A stretch of 64,000 nucleotides of DNA from Elusimicrobia bacterium GWD2_63_28 (GCA_001799895.1 MGUI01000035.1:33015-97014); one strand, 5' to 3'. Counted from the first letter of the stretch, positions 33,294-42,778 are shown. Notes: generated by a model not told the origin, from the sequence alone. Numbers and translations: made by a program.

Positions 33294-34340
33294 TTAAGCC
33301 GTCTTCGTCAGTATCTCGCAGCCCGCCTTGGTGACGAGCACAGAATCCTCGATGCGCACTCCGAACTTGCCGTGCAGGTAGATGCCGGGCTCCACCGTGA
33401 CCGCCATGCCGGGCCGCAGCACGGCCTGGAACTTGGTGTTGAGCCGCGGGAATTCGTGGATCTCGAGGCCCACGCCGTGGCCGGTGCCGTGGATGAAATA
33501 CTGGCCGTAGCCGGCGTCGGAGATGACGTCCCGGCAGGCCTTGTCCACCGACATCGCGGAGACGCCGCCGCGGACCGCCGCGAGGCCGGCCTTCTGCGAC
33601 CGGGCCACCGTGGCGTACACCTTGTTGAACTCCTCCGTCGGCTTGCCGTGGAAATAGGTGCGGGTAATGTCGGAGCAGTAATGGTTGTAGACGCAGCCGT
33701 AATCCAGCAGCACGGCCTCGTTGTTCCTGAGCTTGCGCTCCGAAGTGATGTGGTGCGGCAGGGCCGAATTGGGGCCGAAGCCGACGATGAGGTTGAAGGA
33801 CGGCCCCTTGGCGCCCATGGCCTGCATGATATCCTCGAGCTCGCGGTAGACGGACAACTCGGTGCGGCCCGTCTTTATGCGGGGCTTTATCAGGCCGAAG
33901 GCCCTGGCGGCTATGCGGCAGGATTTGCGGAGGTCCGAGGCCTCCTCCCCCTCTTTGATCGCGCGCAGGGAGCCCAGCAGGCCGCCCTTCTCGGCGAAGC
34001 CGTTCTTGCGCCAGAAATTGCCGCGGTTATAGGTCTCGTATTCGGGGTCGAAAGCGGCCTTGCGCAGCTTGTGCTTCTTGCAGAGGTCCAGCACGGCCTG
34101 CTCGAAGCTGCCGGCGGGCACCGCCGTTTCCACGAAAGGCGCCCGGACCTTTATGTCCTCCACGAACATCTGCGGCGCTATGGCCCAGGCCGCTCCGCGG
34201 GATACCAGCAGCAGGTAATCGTCCATGTGGTAGCCGGTAAGGAAGCCGGCGTCCAGGTTGCGCGTGACCACCAGGGCGTCCAGCTTGCTCTGCTTGAGCA
34301 GCTGCTGCAGGTCTTTAATGCGCTTGGCGTGTATGTTCAT
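33294..34340 (-). CDS. Xaa-Pro aminopeptidase / prolidase (M24B)
   Basis: 348 aa cytoplasmic metallopeptidase acting on bonds next to Pro. An N-terminal creatinase-like domain (about 1-125) precedes the pita-bread domain. Five metal-ligand segments are visible: LLDYGCVYNHYCSDITRT (two Asp), HGTGHGVGLEIHE, TVEPGIY and RIEDSVL. Whether it is an aminopeptidase P or a dipeptidase cannot be decided. First gene behind an own promoter; GAGGG precedes the ATG. Confidence 0.9.
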   Translation of the reverse strand: MNIHAKRIKDLQQLLKQSKLDALVVTRNLDAGFLTGYHMDDYLLLVSRGAAWAIAPQMFVEDIKVRAPFVETAVPAGSFEQAVLDLCKKHKLRKAAFDPEYETYNRGNFWRKNGFAEKGGLLGSLRAIKEGEEASDLRKSCRIAARAFGLIKPRIKTGRTELSVYRELEDIMQAMGAKGPSFNLIVGFGPNSALPHHITSERKLRNNEAVLLDYGCVYNHYCSDITRTYFHGKPTEEFNKVYATVARSQKAGLAAVRGGVSAMSVDKACRDVISDAGYGQYFIHGTGHGVGLEIHEFPRLNTKFQAVLRPGMAVTVEPGIYLHGKFGVRIEDSVLVTKAGCEILTKTA

Positions 34341-34399
34341 GGGATAGCCCTCTGTAAAATAGCCGCAAAATACGATTTGCCGGCATTGCCGGAAACGCT

Positions 34400-34429
34400 A
34401 TTATACTACTTTTTATTTATTACTTGTAA
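34400..34429 (-). promoter_or_regulatory. Promoter for the M24-lemA-htpX-efp run
   Basis: TTACAA (34424-34429), 18 bp, then TATAAT (34400-34405) on the minus strand. The -35 overlaps the last codons of the upstream glycosyltransferase gene. The leader is about 55 nt and carries a normal ribosome-binding site. Confidence 0.7.
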
Positions 34430-35148
34430 CGGGCGGTGCGCAGCAGGCCGGCCTTGTTGGCCAGGAACTCGGCGCCGGCCAGCAGGGTTTCGAGGCCGTA
34501 GCGGATGCTGGGCAGCAGGCCGATGGAAGAGGCCTCCGGGAAATACCTGGCGGGCACCGGGATATCCCCCAGGCGCAGGCCCTTGAAGGCGGCCTGGAAG
34601 AGGAACTGGGCGTCGAAGGCGAAGCCTTCAGCGTTCTCCCGCCAGTTAATTTTTTCCAGCGCGGCCCGGGAATAGGCGCGCAGGCCGCTGTGCCACTCGC
34701 CCAGGTTCTGGCCGGCGGCCAGGTTCTGCAGGACGGTCAGCAGCCGGTTGGCCAGGTATTTGTAGACCGGCATCCCCCCCGCCAGCGCCTCGGCCCTGGT
34801 GCGGATGCGGTTGCCCAGCACCACCTCACAGATGCCGTCCTCTATTATGCCCGTCATGAACGGGATCACGCGCGGGTCGTACTGGTAGTCGGGGTGCAGC
34901 ATCACCACGATGTCCGCGCCGCGCTCGAGCGCCAGGGCGTAGCAGGTCTTCTGGTTGCCGCCGTAGCCGCGGTTGCGCGGGTGGCGCACGGCGTTCAGGC
35001 CCAGCTCCAGGGCCAGCTCGTAGGTGCCGTCGGAGGAGCAGTCGTCCACCAGGAGCAGCTCGTCGAAAGCGCCGGGCGGCAGCGAGGCCACGGTCTCTCT
35101 GAGCGTCCTGGCGGCGTTATAGGCCGGCAGCACTATGATCTTCTTCAC
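34420..35148 (-). CDS. Family 2 glycosyltransferase (dolichyl-phosphate-mannose synthase-like)
   Basis: 242 aa. GT-A fold with IVLPAYNAARTLRETV at the N-terminus, the LLVDDCSSDGTYE nucleotide-binding Asp motif, GYGGNQKTCYALAL and the DxD-like VMLHPDYQYDP. The start is a GTG at 35148 that overlaps the rsmA stop by 4 bp (GTGA). The upstream extension of the frame is shadow translation of rsmA. It ends before any C-terminal membrane helix, so it is soluble or peripheral. It probably transfers a sugar to a polyprenyl phosphate. Confidence 0.85.
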   Translation of the reverse strand: MKKIIVLPAYNAARTLRETVASLPPGAFDELLLVDDCSSDGTYELALELGLNAVRHPRNRGYGGNQKTCYALALERGADIVVMLHPDYQYDPRVIPFMTGIIEDGICEVVLGNRIRTRAEALAGGMPVYKYLANRLLTVLQNLAAGQNLGEWHSGLRAYSRAALEKINWRENAEGFAFDAQFLFQAAFKGLRLGDIPVPARYFPEASSIGLLPSIRYGLETLLAGAEFLANKAGLLRTARYK

Positions 35149-35912
35149 GCGCCCCCCAGTTCGGCGGTGAGGACCGCGTAACTCTCGAGCGAAAGTTCCT
35201 GGGCCCTGGCCGTGGGCTTGAGCCCGCATTTCTGCACGGCCGCCGCGGCCGCCTCTTTCGGGATGCCGCACAGCGCCAGGGAATTCACCAGCGTCTTGCG
35301 GCGGTGGCTGAAAGCTTTTTTTACCAGGGCCCGGAACGCGTCCTCCCTCTTCTTCTCGGGAAAATAAAGCCGGGGCTTGAAAACCAGCACCGAAGACTCC
35401 ACGGCTGGCACCGGGCTGAAGCTGGCGGCCTTCACGTCGAGCAGCAGCTCGGCCGAGGCCCGGGCGGCCGTCACCACAGAGAGCCCGCCGTAGTCGCTGT
35501 CGCCGGGGGCGGCCGTTATCCTGCGGGCTACTTCCCGCTGGAACATGAAGATGGCCGTCCCGAACCCTTCATAAAAAAGCACTTTTTCCAGGATAGCCGT
35601 GGAACATTCGTAAGGCAGGTTGCCTATAAAAGCGGCGAGGCCGGGCCCGGCCAGCGCGGCCAGGTCGGCGTCCAGGAAGTCCTGGTTTACCACTTCCAGC
35701 CCGGGGAACCTGGCGCGCAGGGCCGGCAGCAGCGACGAGTCTATCTCCACCGCCTTCATGCGAGGTCCGTACTTGGGAAAAAGGAATTCGGTCAGCGCCC
35801 CTCCGCCGGGGCCCACCTCCACCAGCCGGTCGAAAGGGGCGTCGTCGAGCCCCGCGGCTATGCGCGCGCAGATTTCCTTGTCCGCTAAAAAAACCTGGCT
35901 GTATTTAGGCAT
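35145..35912 (-). CDS. rsmA: 16S rRNA dimethyladenosine transferase RsmA/KsgA
   Basis: Dimethylates two adjacent adenines in helix 45 of 16S rRNA late in 30S assembly. 255 aa. SAM-binding motif I is LVEVGPGGGALTEFL (about residues 31-45), the catalytic motif IV is NLPYECST, and the C-terminal helical domain contains FSHRRKTLVNSL. It sits 16 bp behind murC and overlaps the GT2 gene. Confidence 0.95.
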   Translation of the reverse strand: MPKYSQVFLADKEICARIAAGLDDAPFDRLVEVGPGGGALTEFLFPKYGPRMKAVEIDSSLLPALRARFPGLEVVNQDFLDADLAALAGPGLAAFIGNLPYECSTAILEKVLFYEGFGTAIFMFQREVARRITAAPGDSDYGGLSVVTAARASAELLLDVKAASFSPVPAVESSVLVFKPRLYFPEKKREDAFRALVKKAFSHRRKTLVNSLALCGIPKEAAAAAVQKCGLKPTARAQELSLESYAVLTAELGGA

Positions 35913-35928
35913 AAAGCGGGCGGCGGCC

Positions 35929-37311
35929 CTAGTTCATCAGCTCCATTTTGAGCTTGATCTCCTCGCCCAGTTTCCAGACGTCGCCGGCGCCCAGCGTCAG
36001 GAAGACGTCGCCGGGCTTCAGCTCTTTCAAAGTCTCCAGCACGCCCCTGAACTCCGAGGCCGGGGCCCCGTTCCTGCCGAGCTGGCGCAGGATCAGGCCG
36101 GAATCCACGCCGGGGACCGGCTTCTCGCCGGCCGGATAGACCGGCGCCACGTAAACCCTGTCGGCCCCGCCGAAAGCCCGGCCGAAGTCCTTGTAGAGCA
36201 GCGCCGTGCGGCTGTAGCGGTGCGGCTGGAACAGCACCACCAGCCGCCGGCCCGGGAACAGCCCGCGCGCGGCGTCCAGCGTGGCCCGCACCTCGGTCGG
36301 GTGGTGGCCGTAGTCGTCCACAAAATCCACGCCGGAGGCGGCGCCGTGCCTGTCCATGCGGCGCTTCACGCCGGCGAAGTTCCAGAGGCCCTCCGCCAGC
36401 CTGCCGAAGTCGAAGCCGAGGTAAGAGCCGGCGGCCAGCGCCAGCAGCGAGTTGCGCACGTTATGCACCCCGCCGCAGCGCAGGCGCACCCGCCCTTTCA
36501 ATTTGCCCCTGAAGTAAGCCTTGTAGGACGCCCCGGCGGCGTTGAAGACGGGGTCCTTCGCCATCCAGTCGGCCTTGCCGAGGCCGCAGGTCACGAAGGG
36601 AGTTTTCAGCGAAGGAATTATTTCCCGTACCCCGGGATCGTCGGAACAGAGCGCCGCCATGCCGTAGAACGGCAGCTTGGCCAGGTGCCGCCTGAAGGCT
36701 TCCTTCAGGTTTTCCATGTTCCCGTAATGGTCCAGGTGGTCGCTGTCGATATTGGTCACGCAGGCCACCAGCGGGGAAAAATACAGGAAGGAGCCGTCGG
36801 ACTCGTCGGCCTCGGCCACCAGGTAATGGCCGCCGCCGAGCTTTATGTTGGAGCCCGCGCCCTTTATGATGCCGCCCACCACGGCGGTGGCGTCCGCGCC
36901 CGCGGCCTCCAGCGCCGCGGCCGTCATCGTGGTGGTGGTGGTCTTGCCGTGCGTGCCGGCTATGGTCACGGTCTTCTTCAGCTCCGCCAGCTTGGAGAGC
37001 ATCAGCGCCCGCCGGACCACCGGCAGGCCGCGCCTGAAGGCGGCGGCCAGTTCGGGGTTGTCCGGCCTGACGGCGGAACTCACCACCACCACGCCGGGCG
37101 AACCCAGCGCGGAGGCGGAGTGGCGCTCAAAGATCCGGGCCCCCTCCCGCGCCAGCGCCCTGGTTATCTCAGAGGCTTTCACGTCGGAGCCGCTCACTTT
37201 GTAGCCCAGGCCGAGCATCAGCCTGGCGATGCCGCTCATGCCTATGCCGCCTATGCCTATAAAATGCGCGCTCTTCACGCGGCCCATGTCGAAATCTTCG
37301 GTGTAGTTCAT
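35929..37311 (-). CDS. murC: UDP-N-acetylmuramate-L-alanine ligase MurC
   Basis: Adds L-Ala to UDP-MurNAc in peptidoglycan synthesis. 460 aa. N-terminal Rossmann motif HFIGIGGIGMSGIARLM, ATP-binding loop AGTHGKTTTT (about 115), metal-binding EADESDGSF, and TNIDSDHLDHYG. The C-terminal domain contains DDYGHHPTEV. No other mur or division gene is adjacent in the window, so it has left the usual dcw cluster. It overlaps the THEP1-like gene by 4 bp. Confidence 0.97.
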   Translation of the reverse strand: MNYTEDFDMGRVKSAHFIGIGGIGMSGIARLMLGLGYKVSGSDVKASEITRALAREGARIFERHSASALGSPGVVVVSSAVRPDNPELAAAFRRGLPVVRRALMLSKLAELKKTVTIAGTHGKTTTTTMTAAALEAAGADATAVVGGIIKGAGSNIKLGGGHYLVAEADESDGSFLYFSPLVACVTNIDSDHLDHYGNMENLKEAFRRHLAKLPFYGMAALCSDDPGVREIIPSLKTPFVTCGLGKADWMAKDPVFNAAGASYKAYFRGKLKGRVRLRCGGVHNVRNSLLALAAGSYLGFDFGRLAEGLWNFAGVKRRMDRHGAASGVDFVDDYGHHPTEVRATLDAARGLFPGRRLVVLFQPHRYSRTALLYKDFGRAFGGADRVYVAPVYPAGEKPVPGVDSGLILRQLGRNGAPASEFRGVLETLKELKPGDVFLTLGAGDVWKLGEEIKLKMELMN

Positions 37312-37871
37312 CTGTTCTCCGTCAGTTCCGCCCGCAAATCCAGCCAGGCCTCGGCCGAGGCCACCGCCTCGGCCCAGCTCTCTTCGGCCAGCTCAATTAT
37401 AACAGTATCCTCCGCGCGCGCGAAAGTTCCCTCGAAAGAGGCCGCCCCGCGGCGCAGGAAGACCAGGCACTGGGCGCCGGAGAAAAGCAGGCCGGCGGCG
37501 CGCGCGCTGAACTTTTCGGACCGCAGCGCCATCGGGCCGAGCTCGTCGAAGAGCAGCACCTTGCCCGCGGCGGCCGCGCTCTCCAGGGCGGGCAGGGCCA
37601 CCTCTTCAAGGGCGGCCAGGTTGAGCGCGTATTTATTGAAAGAGACGGGCGAGACCAGGTCGCGCGAGGCCAGCACGGCGCGGCCCCCGCCCAGCGCTTC
37701 TATCTCGTAGCCGCCGCGCTTGCCGCCGGCGCGCAGCTCCAGCGTGCGGAAGCCTCCCAGCCAGCGGCCGTAGGAGGCGCAGAGCTTGGCCGAGAGGCGC
37801 TCTTTGAGCCCGCAGGCCGAGAAGGCGAAAACCAGCCGCGAGGCGCGCAGCAGCTCCTGCGGAATTCTCAT
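37308..37871 (-). CDS. THEP1-like nucleoside-triphosphatase with a degenerate P-loop
   Basis: 187 aa. The order of elements matches the THEP1/NTPase_1 family: an N-terminal beta-strand and loop, the GGYEIEAL strand, LNLAALEEVALPALESA, then Walker B in KVLLFDELGPMALRSEKF. The P-loop position reads FSACGLKERL instead of GxxGxGKT: the Lys is kept but the glycines and the Thr are gone. Start at the ATG at 37871, which overlaps the TPR-gene stop and has GGAGGG upstream; the longer frame is shadow. It may have lost ATPase activity. Family assignment is moderate. Confidence 0.65.
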   Translation of the reverse strand: MRIPQELLRASRLVFAFSACGLKERLSAKLCASYGRWLGGFRTLELRAGGKRGGYEIEALGGGRAVLASRDLVSPVSFNKYALNLAALEEVALPALESAAAAGKVLLFDELGPMALRSEKFSARAAGLLFSGAQCLVFLRRGAASFEGTFARAEDTVIIELAEESWAEAVASAEAWLDLRAELTENR

Positions 37872-39463
37872 TTGCCCTCCAGCCAGGCCTTGTTGGCCAG
37901 CGCGGTCTTGTTGCCGGGCTCCAGGCGCAGCGCCTCCAGGCACTCGGCCAGGGCCTTTTCCTCGGAGCCCGCTTCCACCCAGGCCGCGGCGCGGCCCAGG
38001 GCGGCCTGCACCCCGCCGCCGGAGAATTCCTCCAGCGCCGGGGAAGGCTCGCCGAGCAGCAGGTAGCCGAGCCCCTTTATCAGCTTCAGCCCGGCGTCGG
38101 CCGCCCCCGCGTCCTCCATCTCTTCCAGGGCTTCGGCCGCGCTGTCGAGCCAGTTGTCCCCCATCACCCAGAGCCCCATGTCGTTGCCGACGTCGCGAGG
38201 CTTGTAGAGCGCCTTGTTCCTGCGCGGCTTGCCTTCGGCGGCGGGGGCGGAAGTCTCGATATTAAAATTCAGCCGGGCGTCGCTGCCGGGCGATATCCCC
38301 GCCAGCAGTTTGTCCGCCTCGGCGGCTATCTCGGCGGCCTTCCGGCGGCGCTCCTCCGGCGACGAAGCCGGCAGGAAAAATTCCCTTTTCGTGTAGCCGA
38401 CCTTCGGCTTGCTGAACGCCGAGCGCAGCCGGCCCGCCAGCTTTTCCCCGGCAGGGGCTTCCTGCAGCACGGCCTTCGGGGTTTCCAGCATCTCCACCAC
38501 GGCCCGCGCCTCCTGCTCCGGCGGTATCTTGGACAGCGCGGAATACAGCGGGCCCTGCGGCTCGGCGCCGCCCGCGGGCTGCGCGCCGGAATAGGCCAGC
38601 GCCATGGAGATGCCCCCCTTCTCGTTGGCCGGGGCCAGCAGGAAGGCGCCGTCGAGGGCCTTGGCGGCCTCGGCGGTACGGCCCAGCTTGCGCAGGGCCC
38701 AGGCCAGGCGGAAGCGGGCCACGGAGTCTCGCGGCTTTACGGCCAGCGCCCGCTTGTAAAGTTTTACGGCCTCGGCGACCTTGCCGTCGCGCTCGCGCAG
38801 CACGGCCAGCTCCAGCAGCGCGTCCTCGTACTCGGGGAAGCGCGAGACCGCCCCCTCGAACTGGGCCGCCGCCTCTCCGTAGCGGCCGGAGCGGGCGTAG
38901 AACAGGCCGAGCTGGTAGCGGTAAAGCGGGTTGGCGGGGTCGGCCGTGACGGCGCCGCGATAATACTCCAGCGCCTTGTCGCGGTTGCCCAGCGCCTGGT
39001 AGACCGAGCCGGCGTTCATCTTCACGTCGGGCCGGGCCGGGTCCAGCTTGCCGGCGGCCAGGAAATCGTCGAGCGCGGCCTGGTAAAGGCCGGCGCGGGC
39101 CCGCACGATGCCGCGCAGCTGGAAAGCCATGGAGCTGCGCGGGTCCAGCCGCAGCGCCTCTTCAAACTCGTCGAGGGCCTTGTCCGGCTCTCCCAGCCAG
39201 TAGAGGGCGGAGCCGTAAAGCAGGCGGGGCCAGGGGCTGGAGGGGTTCTTCTGCGCCGCCCGGAAGAACTCGTCGGCGGCCGCGGGGTAATTCTCGGCTT
39301 CCATCAGGGCGTAGCCGCGCTTCAGGTTGAGGGCGCTCTGGTCCTCCATGATGCGGTCCCACACGGTTTTGCGGTGCGCGGGCGAAACCGCGCAGCCGCC
39401 CGGAGAGGGCAGGCAGGCGCAGGCCAGCAGGGTAAGGAAGAATTTGAGGACTCCAGGGTTCAT
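37868..39463 (-). CDS. Exported TPR-repeat protein
   Basis: 531 aa. An N-terminal signal (MNPGVLKFFLTLLACACLP) is possibly lipid-modified at Cys15 or Cys17. Residues ~45-290 hold about seven tetratricopeptide repeats (e.g. PDKALDEFEEALRLDPRSSMAFQLRG). A low-complexity middle and a second helical repeat pair (about 445-530) follow. A scaffold in the periplasm is likely; partners are unknown. Next to a LysM-FecR protein and a sensor kinase. Confidence 0.8.
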   Translation of the reverse strand: MNPGVLKFFLTLLACACLPSPGGCAVSPAHRKTVWDRIMEDQSALNLKRGYALMEAENYPAAADEFFRAAQKNPSSPWPRLLYGSALYWLGEPDKALDEFEEALRLDPRSSMAFQLRGIVRARAGLYQAALDDFLAAGKLDPARPDVKMNAGSVYQALGNRDKALEYYRGAVTADPANPLYRYQLGLFYARSGRYGEAAAQFEGAVSRFPEYEDALLELAVLRERDGKVAEAVKLYKRALAVKPRDSVARFRLAWALRKLGRTAEAAKALDGAFLLAPANEKGGISMALAYSGAQPAGGAEPQGPLYSALSKIPPEQEARAVVEMLETPKAVLQEAPAGEKLAGRLRSAFSKPKVGYTKREFFLPASSPEERRRKAAEIAAEADKLLAGISPGSDARLNFNIETSAPAAEGKPRRNKALYKPRDVGNDMGLWVMGDNWLDSAAEALEEMEDAGAADAGLKLIKGLGYLLLGEPSPALEEFSGGGVQAALGRAAAWVEAGSEEKALAECLEALRLEPGNKTALANKAWLEGK

Positions 39464-39482
39464 GGCGTGCCCCCCAGGCGCG

Positions 39483-40634
39483 CTATCTGCCGCTCACCTT
39501 AACCGGGCGGGGAGCGCTGAACTTGCCCTCGAAGCCCAGCAGGTCTATCAGCGCTACGCGCATATAATAATTGCCCGGCGGCAGTACGCCGTTGAGGTCT
39601 ATCTTCTCGAAAGCGTCGTAAGTCTTGTCCAGCAGGGTAGTATTGAAGCCGGCCTCTTTGGAAACCTGCAGGTGGTAGCTCTGCACCGGGTTGCCGACCG
39701 AAAGCATCTTGACGATCTCGCTGGAATCCAGGGTCTTGTCGTTGAGGTCCGGCGGCTTGGCGCCTTTCCCCAGGTCGTCCTTGGGCAGCTTCGCCGCCAG
39801 GCCGCCCGTCTTTACCGGCTTGCCCATGTCTATGGAAACCACGCCGCCGTCGGACTTGAAATGCGTCCGGGAGCCTGAGGCCAGCGCGGTCTGCGAGCCC
39901 TCGGACAGCTGAGGCAGCGGCGGCAGCTTGACTGGCTGGGAAGGCGCCATGTCCATCTTGACCTCGGAGGCGAAGCCCTCGAGGACCTCCACGGTCTTGC
40001 CGCCGGCCTCTACGTCGGCCCTGCCCTTGTAGACCTGCACCAGGGTGGTGAGGTCGTCCTTGATCTTGGCGCCGAACTCGGTGTCCCGGGTCTTGGGCGT
40101 GATCCTGGCGGACGCGGTGACCACGCGCGAGCGCAGGCCGCGCATTTCGCCGGCCATCAGGCGCACGTCGGTGTTCTTCTCGCCGGGCGGGCGCAGCACG
40201 GCTATGGAATTAGGATAGAGGTTGAGCACCTCGCCGGTGTAGAATTTCACGTCGGCGCGGGCGTCGGAGCGGGTGCGCAGGGTATCGGCCTTGTAAAGGT
40301 CCATGCCGCCGCTGACGCCCTTCCAGTCGGCGCCGCCGCTGCGGCGCAGCAGCACCTCGTTGAGGAAATAGACCAGCTTGGCCGCGCGGTACTGCTCCTT
40401 GAGCAGGTTCACCGGCACCTTCAGCGCCATGCCCGGCAGGGCGATGGAAGGGTCGGCCGCGGGCAGGCGGTTATACTTGAGGAGCTCGTTCCACCGCCTG
40501 GGGTCCTTCAGGTAGGTGTTGGAGATGCTCCAGAGGGTGTCTCCCGGCTTGACTATGATGGTCTGCATGGCCTCGGGCGCCGCCGGGGCGGCGGCGCTGA
40601 AAGAGAGCAGCAGGCCCAGCAGCAGTTTTATCAC
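39483..40634 (-). CDS. LysM and FecR domain secreted protein
   Basis: 383 aa. A signal peptide is followed by a LysM peptidoglycan-binding domain (IIVKPGDTLWSISNTYLKDPRRWNELLKYN, about 25-75). A FecR-like beta-sandwich (about 100-215; LRTRSDARADVKFYTGEVLNLYPNS, then VYKGRADVEAGGKTVEVLEG) comes next. The C-terminal third contains a fibronectin-like stretch (PGNYYMRVALIDLLGFEGKFS). Probably a cell-wall-bound protein. It overlaps the kinase gene by 4 bp. Confidence 0.82.
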   Translation of the reverse strand: MIKLLLGLLLSFSAAAPAAPEAMQTIIVKPGDTLWSISNTYLKDPRRWNELLKYNRLPAADPSIALPGMALKVPVNLLKEQYRAAKLVYFLNEVLLRRSGGADWKGVSGGMDLYKADTLRTRSDARADVKFYTGEVLNLYPNSIAVLRPPGEKNTDVRLMAGEMRGLRSRVVTASARITPKTRDTEFGAKIKDDLTTLVQVYKGRADVEAGGKTVEVLEGFASEVKMDMAPSQPVKLPPLPQLSEGSQTALASGSRTHFKSDGGVVSIDMGKPVKTGGLAAKLPKDDLGKGAKPPDLNDKTLDSSEIVKMLSVGNPVQSYHLQVSKEAGFNTTLLDKTYDAFEKIDLNGVLPPGNYYMRVALIDLLGFEGKFSAPRPVKVSGR

Positions 40635-42778
40635 GCGGCCTCCGGCACGGACCCGGCCTTGACCACCACGCGGCCGGCCTCATCCTTGCCCAGGTTCTTC
40701 GGTATCGTAAAGAGGAATTTAGCGCCCTTGCCGGGCTCGGATTCGGCCCAGATCCGGCCGAGGTGCGAGGCGGCCACGAACTTGCAGATGGTCAGGCCCA
40801 GGCCGGTGCCTCCAGCCTTCTGGCCCTTCACCTGTTCGAACTTCTCGAAGACCTTGCTCAGGTATTCCGGGGGGATGCCGTCGCCGGTGTCGCGCACCCA
40901 GGCCGTCACGTGGTCCCCGTCGTCGGAAAAGCCGGTGGTGATGGCGCCGTTCTCGGGCGTGAACTTGATGGAATTGCCGATGAGGTTGGTGAACATGCGC
41001 TCCATCAGCCCGGCGTCGGCGCTGACCGTCAGGGTCTCGGGGCCCTCCACCTCGAAGCGGATCTTCTTGCGCTGGCCGAGGGACTCCATCAGGGAGTTCA
41101 CGCGCAGGGCCACCTCGCGCAGGTTCACCGGGGCCAGGCTGATCTCCATCTTGCCCGCCTCCATCTTGGCGGAGTCGAGGATGTTGTTTATCATGCCGAG
41201 CAGGCGGAACGAGGCGCGGTCTATGGAGATCAGCATCTTCTTCTGCGCCTCGTTGACGGGGCCGGGGATCTCCTTGAGCATGAACTCCACGAAGCCTTTT
41301 ATCGCGCCCATCGGGTTGCGCAGGTCGTGCGTGATGGAGTGGAGGAACTCGTCCTTCATCCTGGCCAGCTGCTTGTCGAGCGTGATGTCGTAGAAGCCTA
41401 TCAGGCGGCCGATGGGCTCTTCGTGGCCCGGCGCCACTATCGGCGTGGAGAAGCATTTGAAGAAGCGCTCGGAAGTCTCCTGCGTCAGCTGGATCTCCCG
41501 GAAATATTTTTCTTTGCGGCTGCCGAACACGTCCAGCACCGGCTCTTTTATGACTTCCGAAGAAATCAGGGACTGCAGTTCTTTGCCTTCCACCGGGGCC
41601 TCTTCGGGGATGCCCAGCACGGAGCGGGCCTTACGGTTGGCCACCTGCACCCTGCCGTCCATGTCCGCCATCAGGATGCCGTCCTCGGTGGAGAAAAGTA
41701 TGGCCTCGGTGTTCTTCTGCTCGCGGATGATGCGGTCCACCTGCAGCTCGGAATAAGCTTTCAGCTGGGCGACCATGGTGTTGAACGTATCGGCCAGGTC
41801 GCGCAGCTCGTCGGAGGTGGTGACCTCCGCCTTGCGGTTGAAGTCCCCCGCCGCCACGAATTCCGCGGCGCGGGTGAGCGCGGTGATGGGGCGCGTGAGG
41901 CTGCGGCTCAAAAACCAGCCTGCGCCCACCGCCACCAGCAGGAAAAGGGCCACGGCCAGGATGGCCTGCCACTTCATGAACATCGCGTACTTGTAGGCCA
42001 CCTCTTCGGGCTGGCCCACCACCACGGCGCCGCCCAGTTCGGAAATGGGCGAATAGGCGCCCAGCATGGCGCTGCCGCGGGCGTCCAGGAACTCGGCCGA
42101 GGCCGAGGAAAGGGACTTCACCGCGTTCCGGGAGATCTCCCAGGCGGCCGCGGCTTCGGCGGCCGCGGACGACACGCCGCCGGGCCAGGCCATGGGCTTG
42201 CCGGCGCCGTCGAGTATCACGGGGAAGCCGGCCTCCCCTATCATCTTGAGGTCGAGGGAATCTATGAAGGCCGGCAGGTCCAGTTCGGAGCGCAGGACCA
42301 TGTCCTTGCCGAAGGGATAGTAGAGGACGGCCATTTTCGTCCTGTGGTCCACCGAGATGTGGCGGGCGCCCTTGCGGGCCGCCTTGAAGCCCGGCTCGCC
42401 CCCGAATTTTTTCAGCTCCCCGCCTGCGCCCGCGGACGGCGGGAGGAACTTCACTATCTCCGCCCCCTCCTTGGAAAGCGCCGAGATCTGCGTGATCTCC
42501 GGGCGCGTCTCCAGCAGGGCCGTGAGCATGATCTGCTTGTTCTCCCAGTCCATCTGGGCCATGGCGTTCATGGCGGAGCGCAGCGCGGCGTCGGCGCTCC
42601 TGATATAAGCGTTGAAATCGGAGGAGATCTTGTCGGCGGCGGCCAGGTTCAGCTCCATGATGGCCGTGCGCACGCCCAGCTGGCCCATAGCGATAAGCCT
42701 CCAGCCAAGCAGGGCCATCGGCAGCACCGAAACCAGGGCCAGGATAGCCACGAATTTATGCAGGAGGCGGAATCTCAT
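40631..42778 (-). CDS. Membrane sensor histidine kinase (Cache-HAMP-PAS-HisKA-HATPase)
   Basis: 715 aa. TM1 (FVAILALVSVLPMALLGW), a large periplasmic Cache-like domain to about residue 265, TM2 (ILAVALFLLVAVGAGWFL), HAMP (about 290-345), PAS (about 350-460), HisKA with phosphoacceptor His in HSITHDLRNPMGAIKGF (about 480), and HATPase with NSIKFTPE, DTGDGIPPEY and GTGLGLTICK. No response regulator is adjacent, so it is an orphan. A TATAAT at 42793-42798 lies 14 bp before the ATG, without a ribosome-binding site. Confidence 0.94.
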   Translation of the reverse strand: MRFRLLHKFVAILALVSVLPMALLGWRLIAMGQLGVRTAIMELNLAAADKISSDFNAYIRSADAALRSAMNAMAQMDWENKQIMLTALLETRPEITQISALSKEGAEIVKFLPPSAGAGGELKKFGGEPGFKAARKGARHISVDHRTKMAVLYYPFGKDMVLRSELDLPAFIDSLDLKMIGEAGFPVILDGAGKPMAWPGGVSSAAAEAAAAWEISRNAVKSLSSASAEFLDARGSAMLGAYSPISELGGAVVVGQPEEVAYKYAMFMKWQAILAVALFLLVAVGAGWFLSRSLTRPITALTRAAEFVAAGDFNRKAEVTTSDELRDLADTFNTMVAQLKAYSELQVDRIIREQKNTEAILFSTEDGILMADMDGRVQVANRKARSVLGIPEEAPVEGKELQSLISSEVIKEPVLDVFGSRKEKYFREIQLTQETSERFFKCFSTPIVAPGHEEPIGRLIGFYDITLDKQLARMKDEFLHSITHDLRNPMGAIKGFVEFMLKEIPGPVNEAQKKMLISIDRASFRLLGMINNILDSAKMEAGKMEISLAPVNLREVALRVNSLMESLGQRKKIRFEVEGPETLTVSADAGLMERMFTNLIGNSIKFTPENGAITTGFSDDGDHVTAWVRDTGDGIPPEYLSKVFEKFEQVKGQKAGGTGLGLTICKFVAASHLGRIWAESEPGKGAKFLFTIPKNLGKDEAGRVVVKAGSVPEAA

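Noticed and set aside
34370..34395. Small palindrome CCGGCATTGCCGG as a terminator for the GT2 operon
   Set aside because: The loop would be one base and no T-tract follows; it lies in the leader of the M24 gene, so transcription probably continues.
35149..35271. Longer start for the GT2 at 34420-35148
   Set aside because: The upstream codons overlap rsmA and read as Arg/Gly-rich shadow; GTG 35148 starts the canonical GT2 N-terminus.
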